This document shows positions 1 to 6,290 of a stretch of 8,398 bases of DNA, piece by piece. Positions within the stretch are counted from its first letter, which is position 1. Each line of letters starts with the position of its first letter. The notes under the pieces are model-generated. The model worked only from the letters and a program-made list of their open reading frames with translations, had not been told where the DNA came from and did no database searches. The position numbers and the translations under genes were made by a program. The DNA comes from JBJHCA01 sp050485785 (GTDB lineage: Bacteria; Bacteroidota; Bacteroidia; Chitinophagales; Saprospiraceae), in assembly GCA_050485785.1 (NCBI GenBank), contig JBJHCA010000111.1:1-8398 (forward strand), written 5' to 3'.

Positions 1-509
1 GGCAGGGGATAGGTGCCTTCCTGCTCAATGGGGTTTTGCGTGGCCAGTACAAAAAACGGAGCGGGAAGCGGATGCTTTTGCCCCGACACGGTCACATGCC
101 TTTCCTGCATGGCCTCCAGCAGTGCAGCCTGCGTTTTGGGCGGCGTCCGGTTAATTTCATCGGCCAGTACGATATTGGCAAACAGCGGCCCCGGAAGAAA
201 CTTAAAACGCTTCTGATCATCCAGAATTTCAGACCCCGTAATGTCGGTAGGCATAAGGTCGGGAGTAAATTGTATACGCTTAAAGCTGAGATCCAGCACT
301 TCCGAAATAGTGCTGACCAGCAGGGTTTTTGCCAGCCCCGGTACACCAACCAGCAGGCTGTGCCCGTTGCTGAAAAGCGAGATTATTACTGATTTAACAA
401 CTTCATCCTGGCCTATAATTACCTTGCCTATCTCGCTTTTGAGATTTTTGTAATCGGCGGCCATTTTGTCCAGGGCTTCAACATCGCTGTGTTTGGTGGC
501 TGTTTGCAT
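1..509 (-). CDS. MoxR-family AAA+ ATPase, C-terminal part cut off by window edge
   Basis: A cytoplasmic AAA+ ATPase of the MoxR family, which is thought to act as a chaperone that matures or remodels protein complexes, often with von Willebrand A-domain partners. The visible 169 residues contain Walker A GVPGLAKT (about 55-62), Walker B with the following helix IVLADEINR (about 113-121), and sensor 1 ATQNP (about 156-160) followed by IEQEGTYPL. All are typical of MoxR. Family members are roughly 310-330 residues, so about half is present; the lid domain lies beyond position 1. The start is the ATG at 507-509 (MQTATKHSDV), because the stop codon of the upstream surA-type gene lies only 16 nt before it. 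No good Shine-Dalgarno is visible, as is common in Bacteroidetes. It is the last visible gene of the minus-strand isomerase cluster and is probably cotranscribed with it. Which complex it serves cannot be told here; Bat-type partners, if present, would be off the window. Confidence 0.93.
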   Translation of the reverse strand, partial: MQTATKHSDVEALDKMAADYKNLKSEIGKVIIGQDEVVKSVIISLFSNGHSLLVGVPGLAKTLLVSTISEVLDLSFKRIQFTPDLMPTDITGSEILDDQKRFKFLPGPLFANIVLADEINRTPPKTQAALLEAMQERHVTVSGQKHPLPAPFFVLATQNPIEQEGTYPL

Positions 510-525
510 GTATTGAAAAGTATTA

Positions 526-1902
526 TTATGGTTTGGAAATGTTGGTGTGCGGGCTCACCCACTTTTTAAGCAGGTCGCATTCGATGTATTTGGGATCGAT
601 GTGGATATAAGTTCTGGATGCTTTGCGGGATATCCATTTTTCCATGTGCCTGTCGCGCTTTTGCTCCAGCGCGGCTGCCTGAATACGGGCATAGTCCTGG
701 TTCAGGTTAGCTACATGAGGCTCAGTACGGCTGATAAGTCGCACAAACCTCATGCCTTTTTCACCAGCCTGATTCACAAAGTCAAATGGATAGCTGTATT
801 CTCCCACCTGCAAGGTATCGATGGCAAAATAGATATCCGGACTGATATCGCCCAGCTCGAAATAGGCATCACCGGTAGCCGGATTAATTACCCGACCTGC
901 ATTGTGCTTGCTTTGCTCATTGTCGTCACTGAACAAAAATACAGCTCGTTCAAAGGTCATATCACCATTGATGATCAGATGTCGAATGCTGTCCAGTTTT
1001 TGGTAAGTCAGCGCTTCATCGGCTTCCGTTATTTCGGGTTTGATGAGAATATGCCGGCTGTCAATTATGTTTCCGCGCCTTTCATTGAGCTGGATGATGT
1101 GAAACCCGAAAGGGGACTCAAACACTCTGCTGATTTCCCCTGATGACAAACGGAAGGCCACCGCTTCAAACTCGGGAACAAACACTCCCCGCTTAACAGC
1201 TCCCAGTGATCCGCCCTGCCTTGCCGATCCGCGGTCCTGTGAATAGCGCTGTGCCAGGGTTGCAAAAGATTCACCGTCTTCCACTATGCGCCGGCGTATA
1301 TCTTCCAGTTGCTCGCGGGCAGCATCTTTGGCTGCTTCGCTGGGCTCGGGATAGATCACAATTTCACCGACCTGCACTTCAGCTCCAAAATAAGGCAGGC
1401 TGTCTCTGGGTATGTCGGCAAAAAACTGTTTCACTTCCCTGGGGGAAATTCTCACCTCCTGCATGATCTCCATTTGCATTCTCTGGGCCAGCAACTGATC
1501 TTTCAGGGCCGTCCTCTGCTCTTCACGTACTTGTTCCATGGTTTTGCCATAGTATTGGCGAAACATCTCGGGATCATTGTTCATATAGCGCATAATTTGC
1601 TCAAATCTTGCGTCGAGCTGTGCACTCACCTCCTCATCACCAACAACTATACTGTCCACATCGGCCTGATGTATCAGTAACTTTTGAGTCAGCAACTGAT
1701 CGATGATAAGACAGCGGATATTGGGAGGTAGGGACCGGGTGCTCTGGCTGCGGAGATAATTGTATTGCTCCTCAATTTCAGAGGCCAGAATTATTCTGCT
1801 GCCCACAGTAGCGGCTATCTGGTCAATCAGCATAGGTTGCTGGGCACTGCCTGAGGCCATCCAAAAAAATAATGCGCAAACTGTTGCTGAAAGGTATTTC
1901 AT
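526..1902 (-). CDS. surA: SurA-type periplasmic peptidyl-prolyl isomerase/chaperone with two parvulin domains
   Basis: A 458-aa exported prolyl cis-trans isomerase and chaperone, probably periplasmic, that would escort outer-membrane or secreted proteins. Residues 1-20 form a signal peptide ending GSA before QQP. A SurA-like N-terminal chaperone segment follows (about 23-165), beginning DQIAATVGSRIILASEIE, a characteristic SurA opening. Parvulin domain 1 covers about 175-273, with FATLAQRYSQD, GGSLG and the closing GFHIIQL. Parvulin domain 2 covers about 281-392, starting with DSRHILIKP, and is less well conserved: the usual GG-x-LG motif is replaced by NAGRVINP and the GYHII motif by GMRFVRL. 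The second domain may therefore have little catalytic activity. The length suits SurA. The start ATG overlaps the previous gene's TGA (ATGA at 1899-1902), suggesting translational coupling. The surA symbol is by family; orthology to the proteobacterial gene is not proven. Confidence 0.9.
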   Translation of the reverse strand: MKYLSATVCALFFWMASGSAQQPMLIDQIAATVGSRIILASEIEEQYNYLRSQSTRSLPPNIRCLIIDQLLTQKLLIHQADVDSIVVGDEEVSAQLDARFEQIMRYMNNDPEMFRQYYGKTMEQVREEQRTALKDQLLAQRMQMEIMQEVRISPREVKQFFADIPRDSLPYFGAEVQVGEIVIYPEPSEAAKDAAREQLEDIRRRIVEDGESFATLAQRYSQDRGSARQGGSLGAVKRGVFVPEFEAVAFRLSSGEISRVFESPFGFHIIQLNERRGNIIDSRHILIKPEITEADEALTYQKLDSIRHLIINGDMTFERAVFLFSDDNEQSKHNAGRVINPATGDAYFELGDISPDIYFAIDTLQVGEYSYPFDFVNQAGEKGMRFVRLISRTEPHVANLNQDYARIQAAALEQKRDRHMEKWISRKASRTYIHIDPKYIECDLLKKWVSPHTNISKP

Positions 1903-2762
1903 TGATTGTAAAATTTAATATGGTTGCCGCTTAAAGCCTCTATATATAACTTCTCGTGCAGGGCATTCAGTATTTCACGGCGTCGCTCTTTGAGTATCCG
2001 TGCCGAAAGCCGGTCACTGATATGTTCCGGTGGTGCAGGTTCCCCTGCAGAAACCAGATCAAATATCACCAGCCCTGCAATCTCAGCCCCTGAATCAACA
2101 ATCAGGATGTCTGAATCCGTTGCAAAACGTCTGACAGGCTCAAAGGGTTTACCCAGCCATGCCTCAACTTCAGCCCGTGTTTTCCATTCATCCTCAAAAA
2201 ATGCATAGTCACACCGGTAACGCTGCAATGTGTAAAAAATCTCTTCAGGCTCAGATGCCGTATCGGTTAGCCAGGCTTTTAAGGAGTCTGTATGCAGATC
2301 ATCTGCCGGACAAAAAATGATCCGTCCTCGATACACGGCTTGCGAAAGAATGAAATCGGTAAAATGGGCCCGGTAAGCTGTTTGCAGATCATCGTTGCTG
2401 ATCACGGTGTCGAGATGCCGGGCCAGGTATTCTTCTTCAAGCCTGTGGATGAGCAGTGATTCGCGGTATTCACGCACCATTTTGTCAATGGCTCCGGGGT
2501 CTGAGATCGTGTTTTCTGCTGCCCTGATTTTCAGACGTGTGCGAACCCAGGTATCAATGTATGCCTCCACAAAAAAAATGCTGTCTCCGTGGCTTAATCC
2601 TCCCAATTCCAGCTGCGCTAAATCAGCCTCATACAGCATTTCGCGGTACACCTCGGCTATCACACGCCCCCTGTCTTCAGGCAAGGGGTCACCACAACAT
2701 ACTGCCATCAGCACAATCAACATGAACCACATTATCAGTGGTGACAAAGGCCCGAACTTCAT
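1899..2762 (-). CDS. Exported SurA/PpiC-like protein without a recognisable isomerase domain, possible lipoprotein
   Basis: A 287-aa protein that I recognise only by context and weak resemblance. Residues 1-22 form a hydrophobic export signal. Cysteines 22 and 23 could be lipidated, but the residues before them (LMAV) fit the lipobox poorly. The rest is acidic and helix-rich. Residues 30-140, with EVYREMLYEADLAQLE and MVREYRESLLIHRLEEEYL, resemble the N-terminal helical chaperone segment of SurA/PpiC proteins. Residues 250-278 (RILKERRREILNALHEKLYIEA) resemble their C-terminal helix. The region between, where a parvulin domain would sit, lacks both GG-x-LG and GYHI motifs. It lies between two isomerase genes, 1 nt after the stop of one and overlapping the start of the other by ATGA, so all three should be made together. 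I infer an envelope chaperone or a holdase-like partner. Function is not established. Confidence 0.8.
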   Translation of the reverse strand: MKFGPLSPLIMWFMLIVLMAVCCGDPLPEDRGRVIAEVYREMLYEADLAQLELGGLSHGDSIFFVEAYIDTWVRTRLKIRAAENTISDPGAIDKMVREYRESLLIHRLEEEYLARHLDTVISNDDLQTAYRAHFTDFILSQAVYRGRIIFCPADDLHTDSLKAWLTDTASEPEEIFYTLQRYRCDYAFFEDEWKTRAEVEAWLGKPFEPVRRFATDSDILIVDSGAEIAGLVIFDLVSAGEPAPPEHISDRLSARILKERRREILNALHEKLYIEALSGNHIKFYNQ

Positions 2763-2763
2763 G

Positions 2764-4743
2764 TTATTGGATCAGGCTGTCAAAAATCTCCCCGTTCACA
2801 GTAATGCTGTAATTCTCGTGAAGTGATTTCACCCAGGCTTTTTCCAGTGAATCCTGAAAGTCAGCCATAACGTAGCCTCGCGCTTCATCCAGCGTTCTGA
2901 GTCCGGCCGGTCTCAGTTCCTCTATCCTGAAAAACTGCTGGCGGTTGTTCTCTATGTGCAGGGCTGATAAATAACCTTCTTCCCACTGAACTTCCGGGTA
3001 AAAGTCAAAACGCGATTTTTCCAGTGTGCGAACTATGGGTGTTACCAGCTCAACATCTTTATTGAACTGGGTTAACAGATCTTCATCGCTCAGTCGCTCT
3101 GCGGCATCCCTTATTTCAGCCGCAAATTCAGGATTGGCAGTATTCACCCTGAAGAGCCTGATCACTGCTCTCTCTTCCCAGATGTACCGGTCGCGATGAG
3201 CGGCGAAAAATGCTTCCAATCCGGATGTGTCCTGCATTCCGGGTTCCCAAACCTCTCTCCGGGTTGCCTCAAACAGCAAAATCCCTTCGCGGTACTCCCG
3301 CATCAGACTTTTGAACTCGGGAAATTTATTCTCTAAATTATCTTCCTCCCAAGCCAGCAGCAGACTTTGTTCATACGTATTGTACATCTGATAAACCAGT
3401 TCAGCAGGTGAGGTATTTCTGCTTCGCCGCATTCTGGTGGCAGATTGTTCCTTCAGATAATCAGTAAAATGATCCAGGGTGTAGGCCTTATTGCCCAGTG
3501 TTATCCAGGGCAGCCCGCTTAGTTTTTCACCGGGTTCCCATGACCGCTCAAAGAAAGAAGCATCCAGGCTTTGAACCAGCGCTTCGAAAGTTTGACGGTT
3601 CTTAGTGAAATCTGAATCTTCCTTGATCTGTTTCAGCAGTGCTTGCTGGGCAATCTGAAATCGTTCGTCCCGCTTGATGCGGTTCAGTACCTGCTGGTAA
3701 TCACGCTCTTTGTTTGGGATTCCCAAATCGTGGAGCAGGGAAACGATGTGATACCCGGTACGACTCCTGAACGGATGGGTAAAGTCTCCCGGTTGGCTAA
3801 GTGAAAAGGCCTGTGCTTCAAAGATACTGTCAAACTGATTCACGGTAATCTTACCCAGAAATCCGCCACGGGCAGCAGTCTCGCGATCATCAGAAAAATC
3901 GCGGGCTACAAGGTCAAATGATGTTCCTTGTTCAAGCAGGGTGTACGCTTCCATGGCACGTGCCCGAGCCGTTTCAGATCCGGCTTCATCATTTTCCCTG
4001 ATCCGGATAAAAATATGGGCTATTTCCCGCTCTCCCCAGGCCGGTCGCTTGTTGTTGACCTTTACAATGTGGTATCCCATATACGTACGCACCGGAGCAG
4101 AATAGCTCCCAACGGGGGTATTGTAAGCCGCAGTTTCCAGGTTGTAAATGCCCGGATAAAGCATGGCAGTGATGTAACCGATTCTTCCGCCATACTGAGC
4201 AGTACCCGCATCGTCGGAATGCTTGATGGCCGCTTCCGCAAAGCTGCTATATTGATCCAGTTGGGCATAAATTTCATGTATCTTCTCATAAGCTTCCATG
4301 GTGTCGCCCACAGCATGCCCCTCAGGAAGGGAAATGAAAATATGGCTGATATCCACATCGTACCGGAACCTTTCAAAGGCCTCATCAACCATGCTCTCGG
4401 CCACGGCTTTATCCATCAGGTAAGCTCCGGCCAGCTGACGCCGGTACGATTCCAGTTCATTCACCAGTCCCGGCAAGGTGTCTAGCCCCAGCTCATAAGC
4501 CCTGTTCACCTTGAGTTTAAAATTGATATACAGCTCCAGATATTCACGTAACGAGGCTTCTGAATAATCGGCCTGGCCGGTACTTGTTTTTTCGTAAATA
4601 TACCTGAACTCGTCAACCGTTACCTCCTGGCTGCCCGCTTTAAACAAAATGTTATCCCCAGAAACCTGAGCACTCAGCTTTACCGGTAAACATGCCGCCA
4701 AAAGAAACAGAACAGCTGAACTGCCCGTGCGTAGAAAGGTCAT
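2764..4743 (-). CDS. Secreted PpiC-type peptidyl-prolyl isomerase with two parvulin domains (PpiD/SurA-like)
   Basis: A 659-aa exported prolyl isomerase. The N-terminus has a hydrophobic signal (about 4-22). It can be read as a lipoprotein signal (lipobox LAAC, Cys18) or as a signal-peptidase I site near LSA-Q (25/26). A SurA_N-like helical region follows (about 38-125). Parvulin domain 1 (about 131-230) starts DISHIFI, contains YGGRIGY in place of GG-x-LG, and closes with MGYHIVKV. Parvulin domain 2 (about 239-337) starts REIAHIFIRI, contains FDLVARDFSDD and GGFLG, and closes with TGYHIVSL. The C-terminal 300 residues are helical. They end in a PpiD/SurA-like tail (LDEARGYVMADFQDSLEKAW), with a possible degenerate third parvulin-like fold near 525-615. 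It is the first gene of the minus-strand cluster; the ATG at 4743 lies just behind a good -7 box. The exact client proteins are unknown. Confidence 0.88.
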   Translation of the reverse strand: MTFLRTGSSAVLFLLAACLPVKLSAQVSGDNILFKAGSQEVTVDEFRYIYEKTSTGQADYSEASLREYLELYINFKLKVNRAYELGLDTLPGLVNELESYRRQLAGAYLMDKAVAESMVDEAFERFRYDVDISHIFISLPEGHAVGDTMEAYEKIHEIYAQLDQYSSFAEAAIKHSDDAGTAQYGGRIGYITAMLYPGIYNLETAAYNTPVGSYSAPVRTYMGYHIVKVNNKRPAWGEREIAHIFIRIRENDEAGSETARARAMEAYTLLEQGTSFDLVARDFSDDRETAARGGFLGKITVNQFDSIFEAQAFSLSQPGDFTHPFRSRTGYHIVSLLHDLGIPNKERDYQQVLNRIKRDERFQIAQQALLKQIKEDSDFTKNRQTFEALVQSLDASFFERSWEPGEKLSGLPWITLGNKAYTLDHFTDYLKEQSATRMRRSRNTSPAELVYQMYNTYEQSLLLAWEEDNLENKFPEFKSLMREYREGILLFEATRREVWEPGMQDTSGLEAFFAAHRDRYIWEERAVIRLFRVNTANPEFAAEIRDAAERLSDEDLLTQFNKDVELVTPIVRTLEKSRFDFYPEVQWEEGYLSALHIENNRQQFFRIEELRPAGLRTLDEARGYVMADFQDSLEKAWVKSLHENYSITVNGEIFDSLIQ

Positions 4744-4756
4744 ATCTTCAGATTTG

Positions 4757-4789
4757 AGTAAAATGAACGCAAAATTAGTAAAATGAGCG
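4757..4789. repeat. Pair of 13-bp direct repeats upstream of the isomerase cluster
   Basis: AGTAAAATGAACG at 4757-4769 and AGTAAAATGAGCG at 4777-4789 match at 12 of 13 positions. They start exactly 20 bp apart, about two helical turns. The first base of the right copy is also the first base of the predicted minus-strand -7 box, and the left copy lies just downstream of that box. The arrangement could be an operator for a regulator binding one DNA face, or a chance or decayed duplication of promoter DNA. No regulator is known from this window. Confidence 0.45.
4770..4777 (-). promoter_or_regulatory. Predicted Bacteroidetes -7 box for the ppi-surA-moxR cluster
   Basis: Read on the minus strand this is TAATTTTG, followed by CG, a full match to the Bacteroidetes TAnnTTTG element. 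It lies 26 nt upstream of the ATG at 4743, which gives a short untranslated leader of roughly 20 nt. I see no clear TTTG -33 element at the expected distance, so the call rests on the -7 box and its position. No other TAnnTTTG box was noticed in the short gaps inside the cluster, consistent with one transcript for all four genes. Confidence 0.5.
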
Positions 4790-5002
4790 TGGAATAAGGC
4801 CTGTATTTTGCGGAATCAATGGAATAGACCATTCCGGCTTTGGTTGACCAGTATTTTCGATACCATAAAGCTTTGGTTAACGCGGGGTTTTATTTTTTAT
4901 AGCTCTTTGTGCTGCGTTTTGCCCGGAATTAATCGGTTGCCGCAAGTAAAGTTTCCGTTTGCGGACAGTAGCTATGTTGACATTGTAAAACTTCATGAAA
5001 AA

Positions 5003-6133
5003 TCAGCCGGTGAGCTTTATGCTTTTCAGGTCGATCACCGGCAAAGCGCCTTCACCGTTCTGCATAATTTTGTTCTGCTGGTTGATGGATTCTTTATGGA
5101 TCGCCTGCAGAAGTTCGTGGGTAAACTCGAGACCAAGCTGACCCTGCCCGGCCCATTCGGTGCGGCTGTTAAATACCTGAATCCAGCGCTCCAGCTGAAA
5201 GATCTTGATGTTGTTTTCCTTTTTGTACAGTCCTATTTCCCGGGCAATGTCCATCCGCCTGGCCAGCAATTCAATTATCTCGGCGTCCAGATGATCAATA
5301 GATTCGCGAAGGGCTTCAAGGGAAGAAAAAACTTCAGGATCTTCAATTTGCTCACTCCTGATTTTCAGTTTGCTCATCATGTTCAGCATCTCATCCGGGG
5401 TTACCTGCTGGGCACGGTCGCTGAGCGCGAGTTCCGGCTGGTGGTGTACTTCCACCATTAAGCCGTGATAGTTGAGATCTAGAGCATGCTGGGATACCCG
5501 CTGAAGCCAGCTTTTGTTCCCGGTAATATGACTGGGATCGCAAATTAAAGGCAAATCCGGCATTCGCCTTTTGAGTTCAATGGGAATCTCCCATCTGGGC
5601 ATGTTCCTGTACGGGTGTGACCGGGCCAGTGAAAACCCGCGATGGATTGCACCTACTTTGTTGTTGCCGGTTTTGAGTAACCGCTCAATAGCCCCTATCC
5701 ATAACTCAATGTCGGGATTCACCGGGTTTTTTACCATTACGGGGATGTCAACTCCCTGTAATGCCTCCGCAATTTCTTGCACCATGAATGGGTTTACTGA
5801 TGTTCGGGCTCCTATCCACAACACATCAATCCGGTTTTTCAATGCCAGTTCAACATGTTCCGGATTGGCCACTTCTATGCAAAACGGCGTGTCTATTTGC
5901 TGCTTTACAGACCTGATCCATTCAAAAGCAGGGGCACCTACGCCTTCAAAATGACCGGGGCGCGTTCTGGGTTTCCATACGCCTGCCCTGAACATGTGTA
6001 TGCCTTTCTTTTCAAGACCAATACAGGTTTTTAAAAGCTGTTCTTCGCTTTCAGCACTGCACGGGCCGGCTATAATCAGCGGCTGGCCAGGGTTAAAGCT
6101 AGGGTGCCAGGTTTGAATGGAGGCTATCTGCAT
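5003..6133 (-). CDS. aroF: Bifunctional 3-deoxy-7-phosphoheptulonate (DAHP) synthase / type II chorismate mutase
   Basis: A 376-aa cytoplasmic enzyme. The N-terminal DAHP synthase condenses phosphoenolpyruvate with erythrose 4-phosphate, the entry to the shikimate pathway. The C-terminal AroQ-type mutase turns chorismate into prephenate for phenylalanine and tyrosine. Synthase motifs seen: AGPCSAES (22-29), FRAGVWKPRT (48-57), WIGARTS (106-112), VKNPVNPD (134-141), IHRGF (163-167) and CDPSH (198-202). The mutase domain (about 270-352) has LRESIDHLDAEIIELLARRM and K304/K305, with candidate active-site arginines R276, R293 and R316. The start was placed at MQIASIQ (6131-6133). The frame stays open upstream to an ATG at 6262, but that ATG overlaps the predicted -7 box, its 43 extra residues are cysteine-rich and unlike the family, and the synthase core begins directly after the chosen Met. 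Synthase-mutase fusions are often feedback controlled through the mutase domain. No other aromatic pathway gene adjoins it. Confidence 0.95.
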   Translation of the reverse strand: MQIASIQTWHPSFNPGQPLIIAGPCSAESEEQLLKTCIGLEKKGIHMFRAGVWKPRTRPGHFEGVGAPAFEWIRSVKQQIDTPFCIEVANPEHVELALKNRIDVLWIGARTSVNPFMVQEIAEALQGVDIPVMVKNPVNPDIELWIGAIERLLKTGNNKVGAIHRGFSLARSHPYRNMPRWEIPIELKRRMPDLPLICDPSHITGNKSWLQRVSQHALDLNYHGLMVEVHHQPELALSDRAQQVTPDEMLNMMSKLKIRSEQIEDPEVFSSLEALRESIDHLDAEIIELLARRMDIAREIGLYKKENNIKIFQLERWIQVFNSRTEWAGQGQLGLEFTHELLQAIHKESINQQNKIMQNGEGALPVIDLKSIKLTG

Positions 6134-6138
6134 AATGC

Positions 6139-6156
6139 TTTCAAATAATTTTGAAA
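6139..6156 (-). promoter_or_regulatory. AT-rich inverted repeat directly before the aroF start codon
   Basis: A perfect 7-bp inverted repeat with a 4-nt loop: on the minus strand TTTCAAA, ATTA, TTTGAAA. It ends 5 nt before the ATG at 6133, so as RNA it would enclose the ribosome-binding region. The stem is AT-only apart from one GC pair, hence weak. A further TTCAAA (minus strand, 6164-6159) offers an alternative partner for the 3' arm. A regulatory role is inference. Confidence 0.35.
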
Positions 6157-6176
6157 CATTTGAATATGGTATATAA

Positions 6177-6205
6177 CCGGATTCCGCAAGTTTGGTTGAA
6201 TCCGG
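6177..6205. repeat. 8-bp inverted repeat (CCGGATTC/GAATCCGG) in the aroF-queE intergenic region
   Basis: CCGGATTC at 6177-6184 and GAATCCGG at 6198-6205 are perfect reverse complements separated by 13 nt. If aroF is transcribed from the predicted -7 box at 6252-6259, this lies inside its leader and could form an RNA hairpin. As DNA it could be a dyad operator, with arm centres 21 bp apart (two turns). It has no following U-run in either direction, so it is not a standard intrinsic terminator. Confidence 0.45.
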
Positions 6206-6251
6206 CAGTTTGCCCTGCTGTGCGCAACACAAGTGGCAGCCATAGTGTTTG

Positions 6252-6259
6252 CAAAGGTA
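6252..6259 (-). promoter_or_regulatory. Predicted -7 box of the aroF (DAHP synthase/mutase) promoter
   Basis: On the minus strand this reads TACCTTTG followed by C, a full TAnnTTTG match. Transcription would begin near 6246, leaving a leader of about 110 nt before the ATG at 6133, long enough for regulation and containing both inverted repeats. No convincing -33 TTTG is seen at standard spacing. The box overlaps the longer alternative start at 6262, which argues against that start. Confidence 0.5.
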
Positions 6260-6278
6260 CAATTTCCAAAATTATACG

Positions 6279-6286
6279 TAGGTTTG
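6279..6286 (+). promoter_or_regulatory. Predicted -7 box immediately before queE
   Basis: TAGGTTTG is a full TAnnTTTG match ending 4 nt before the queE ATG. If used, the mRNA would start at or very near the start codon, giving a leaderless or nearly leaderless message. No -33 TTTG sits at the usual distance (the nearest, at 6248-6251, is 27 nt upstream), so this may be a chance match. Confidence 0.3.
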
Positions 6287-6290
6287 ATCA

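Noticed and set aside
547..1143. Long plus-strand frame opposite the surA-type gene (and similar antisense frames at 3928-4485 and 7124-7621)
   Set aside because: These are codon-bias shadows of genes with clear domains on the other strand. They show no motifs, signal sequences or plausible starts.
4821..4836. GGAAT/ATTCC short dyad in the spacer before the isomerase cluster
   Set aside because: A 5-bp stem is expected by chance and it has no conserved neighbour features.
4940..4964. Inverted repeat CCGCAA-N13-TTGCGG downstream of aroF as a terminator
   Set aside because: The stem is only 6 bp with a 13-nt loop, and no U-run follows on the minus strand.
4808..5461. A 217-codon plus-strand reading frame running from the spacer across the 3' part of aroF
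   Set aside because: Two thirds of it is antisense to the well-conserved chorismate mutase and synthase region. The part in the spacer has no recognisable motif, promoter or ribosome site.
6124..6243. A 39-codon minus-strand frame as a real leader peptide gene
   Set aside because: It has only scattered Tyr/Phe codons, no run of them, no ribosome site and no attenuator terminator. It is kept as part of a finding but not annotated as a gene.
6134..6262. N-terminal extension of the DAHP synthase/mutase starting at the ATG at 6262
   Set aside because: That ATG lies across the predicted -7 box. The extra 43 residues are cysteine-rich and unlike the family, and the catalytic core starts immediately after the shorter start at 6133.
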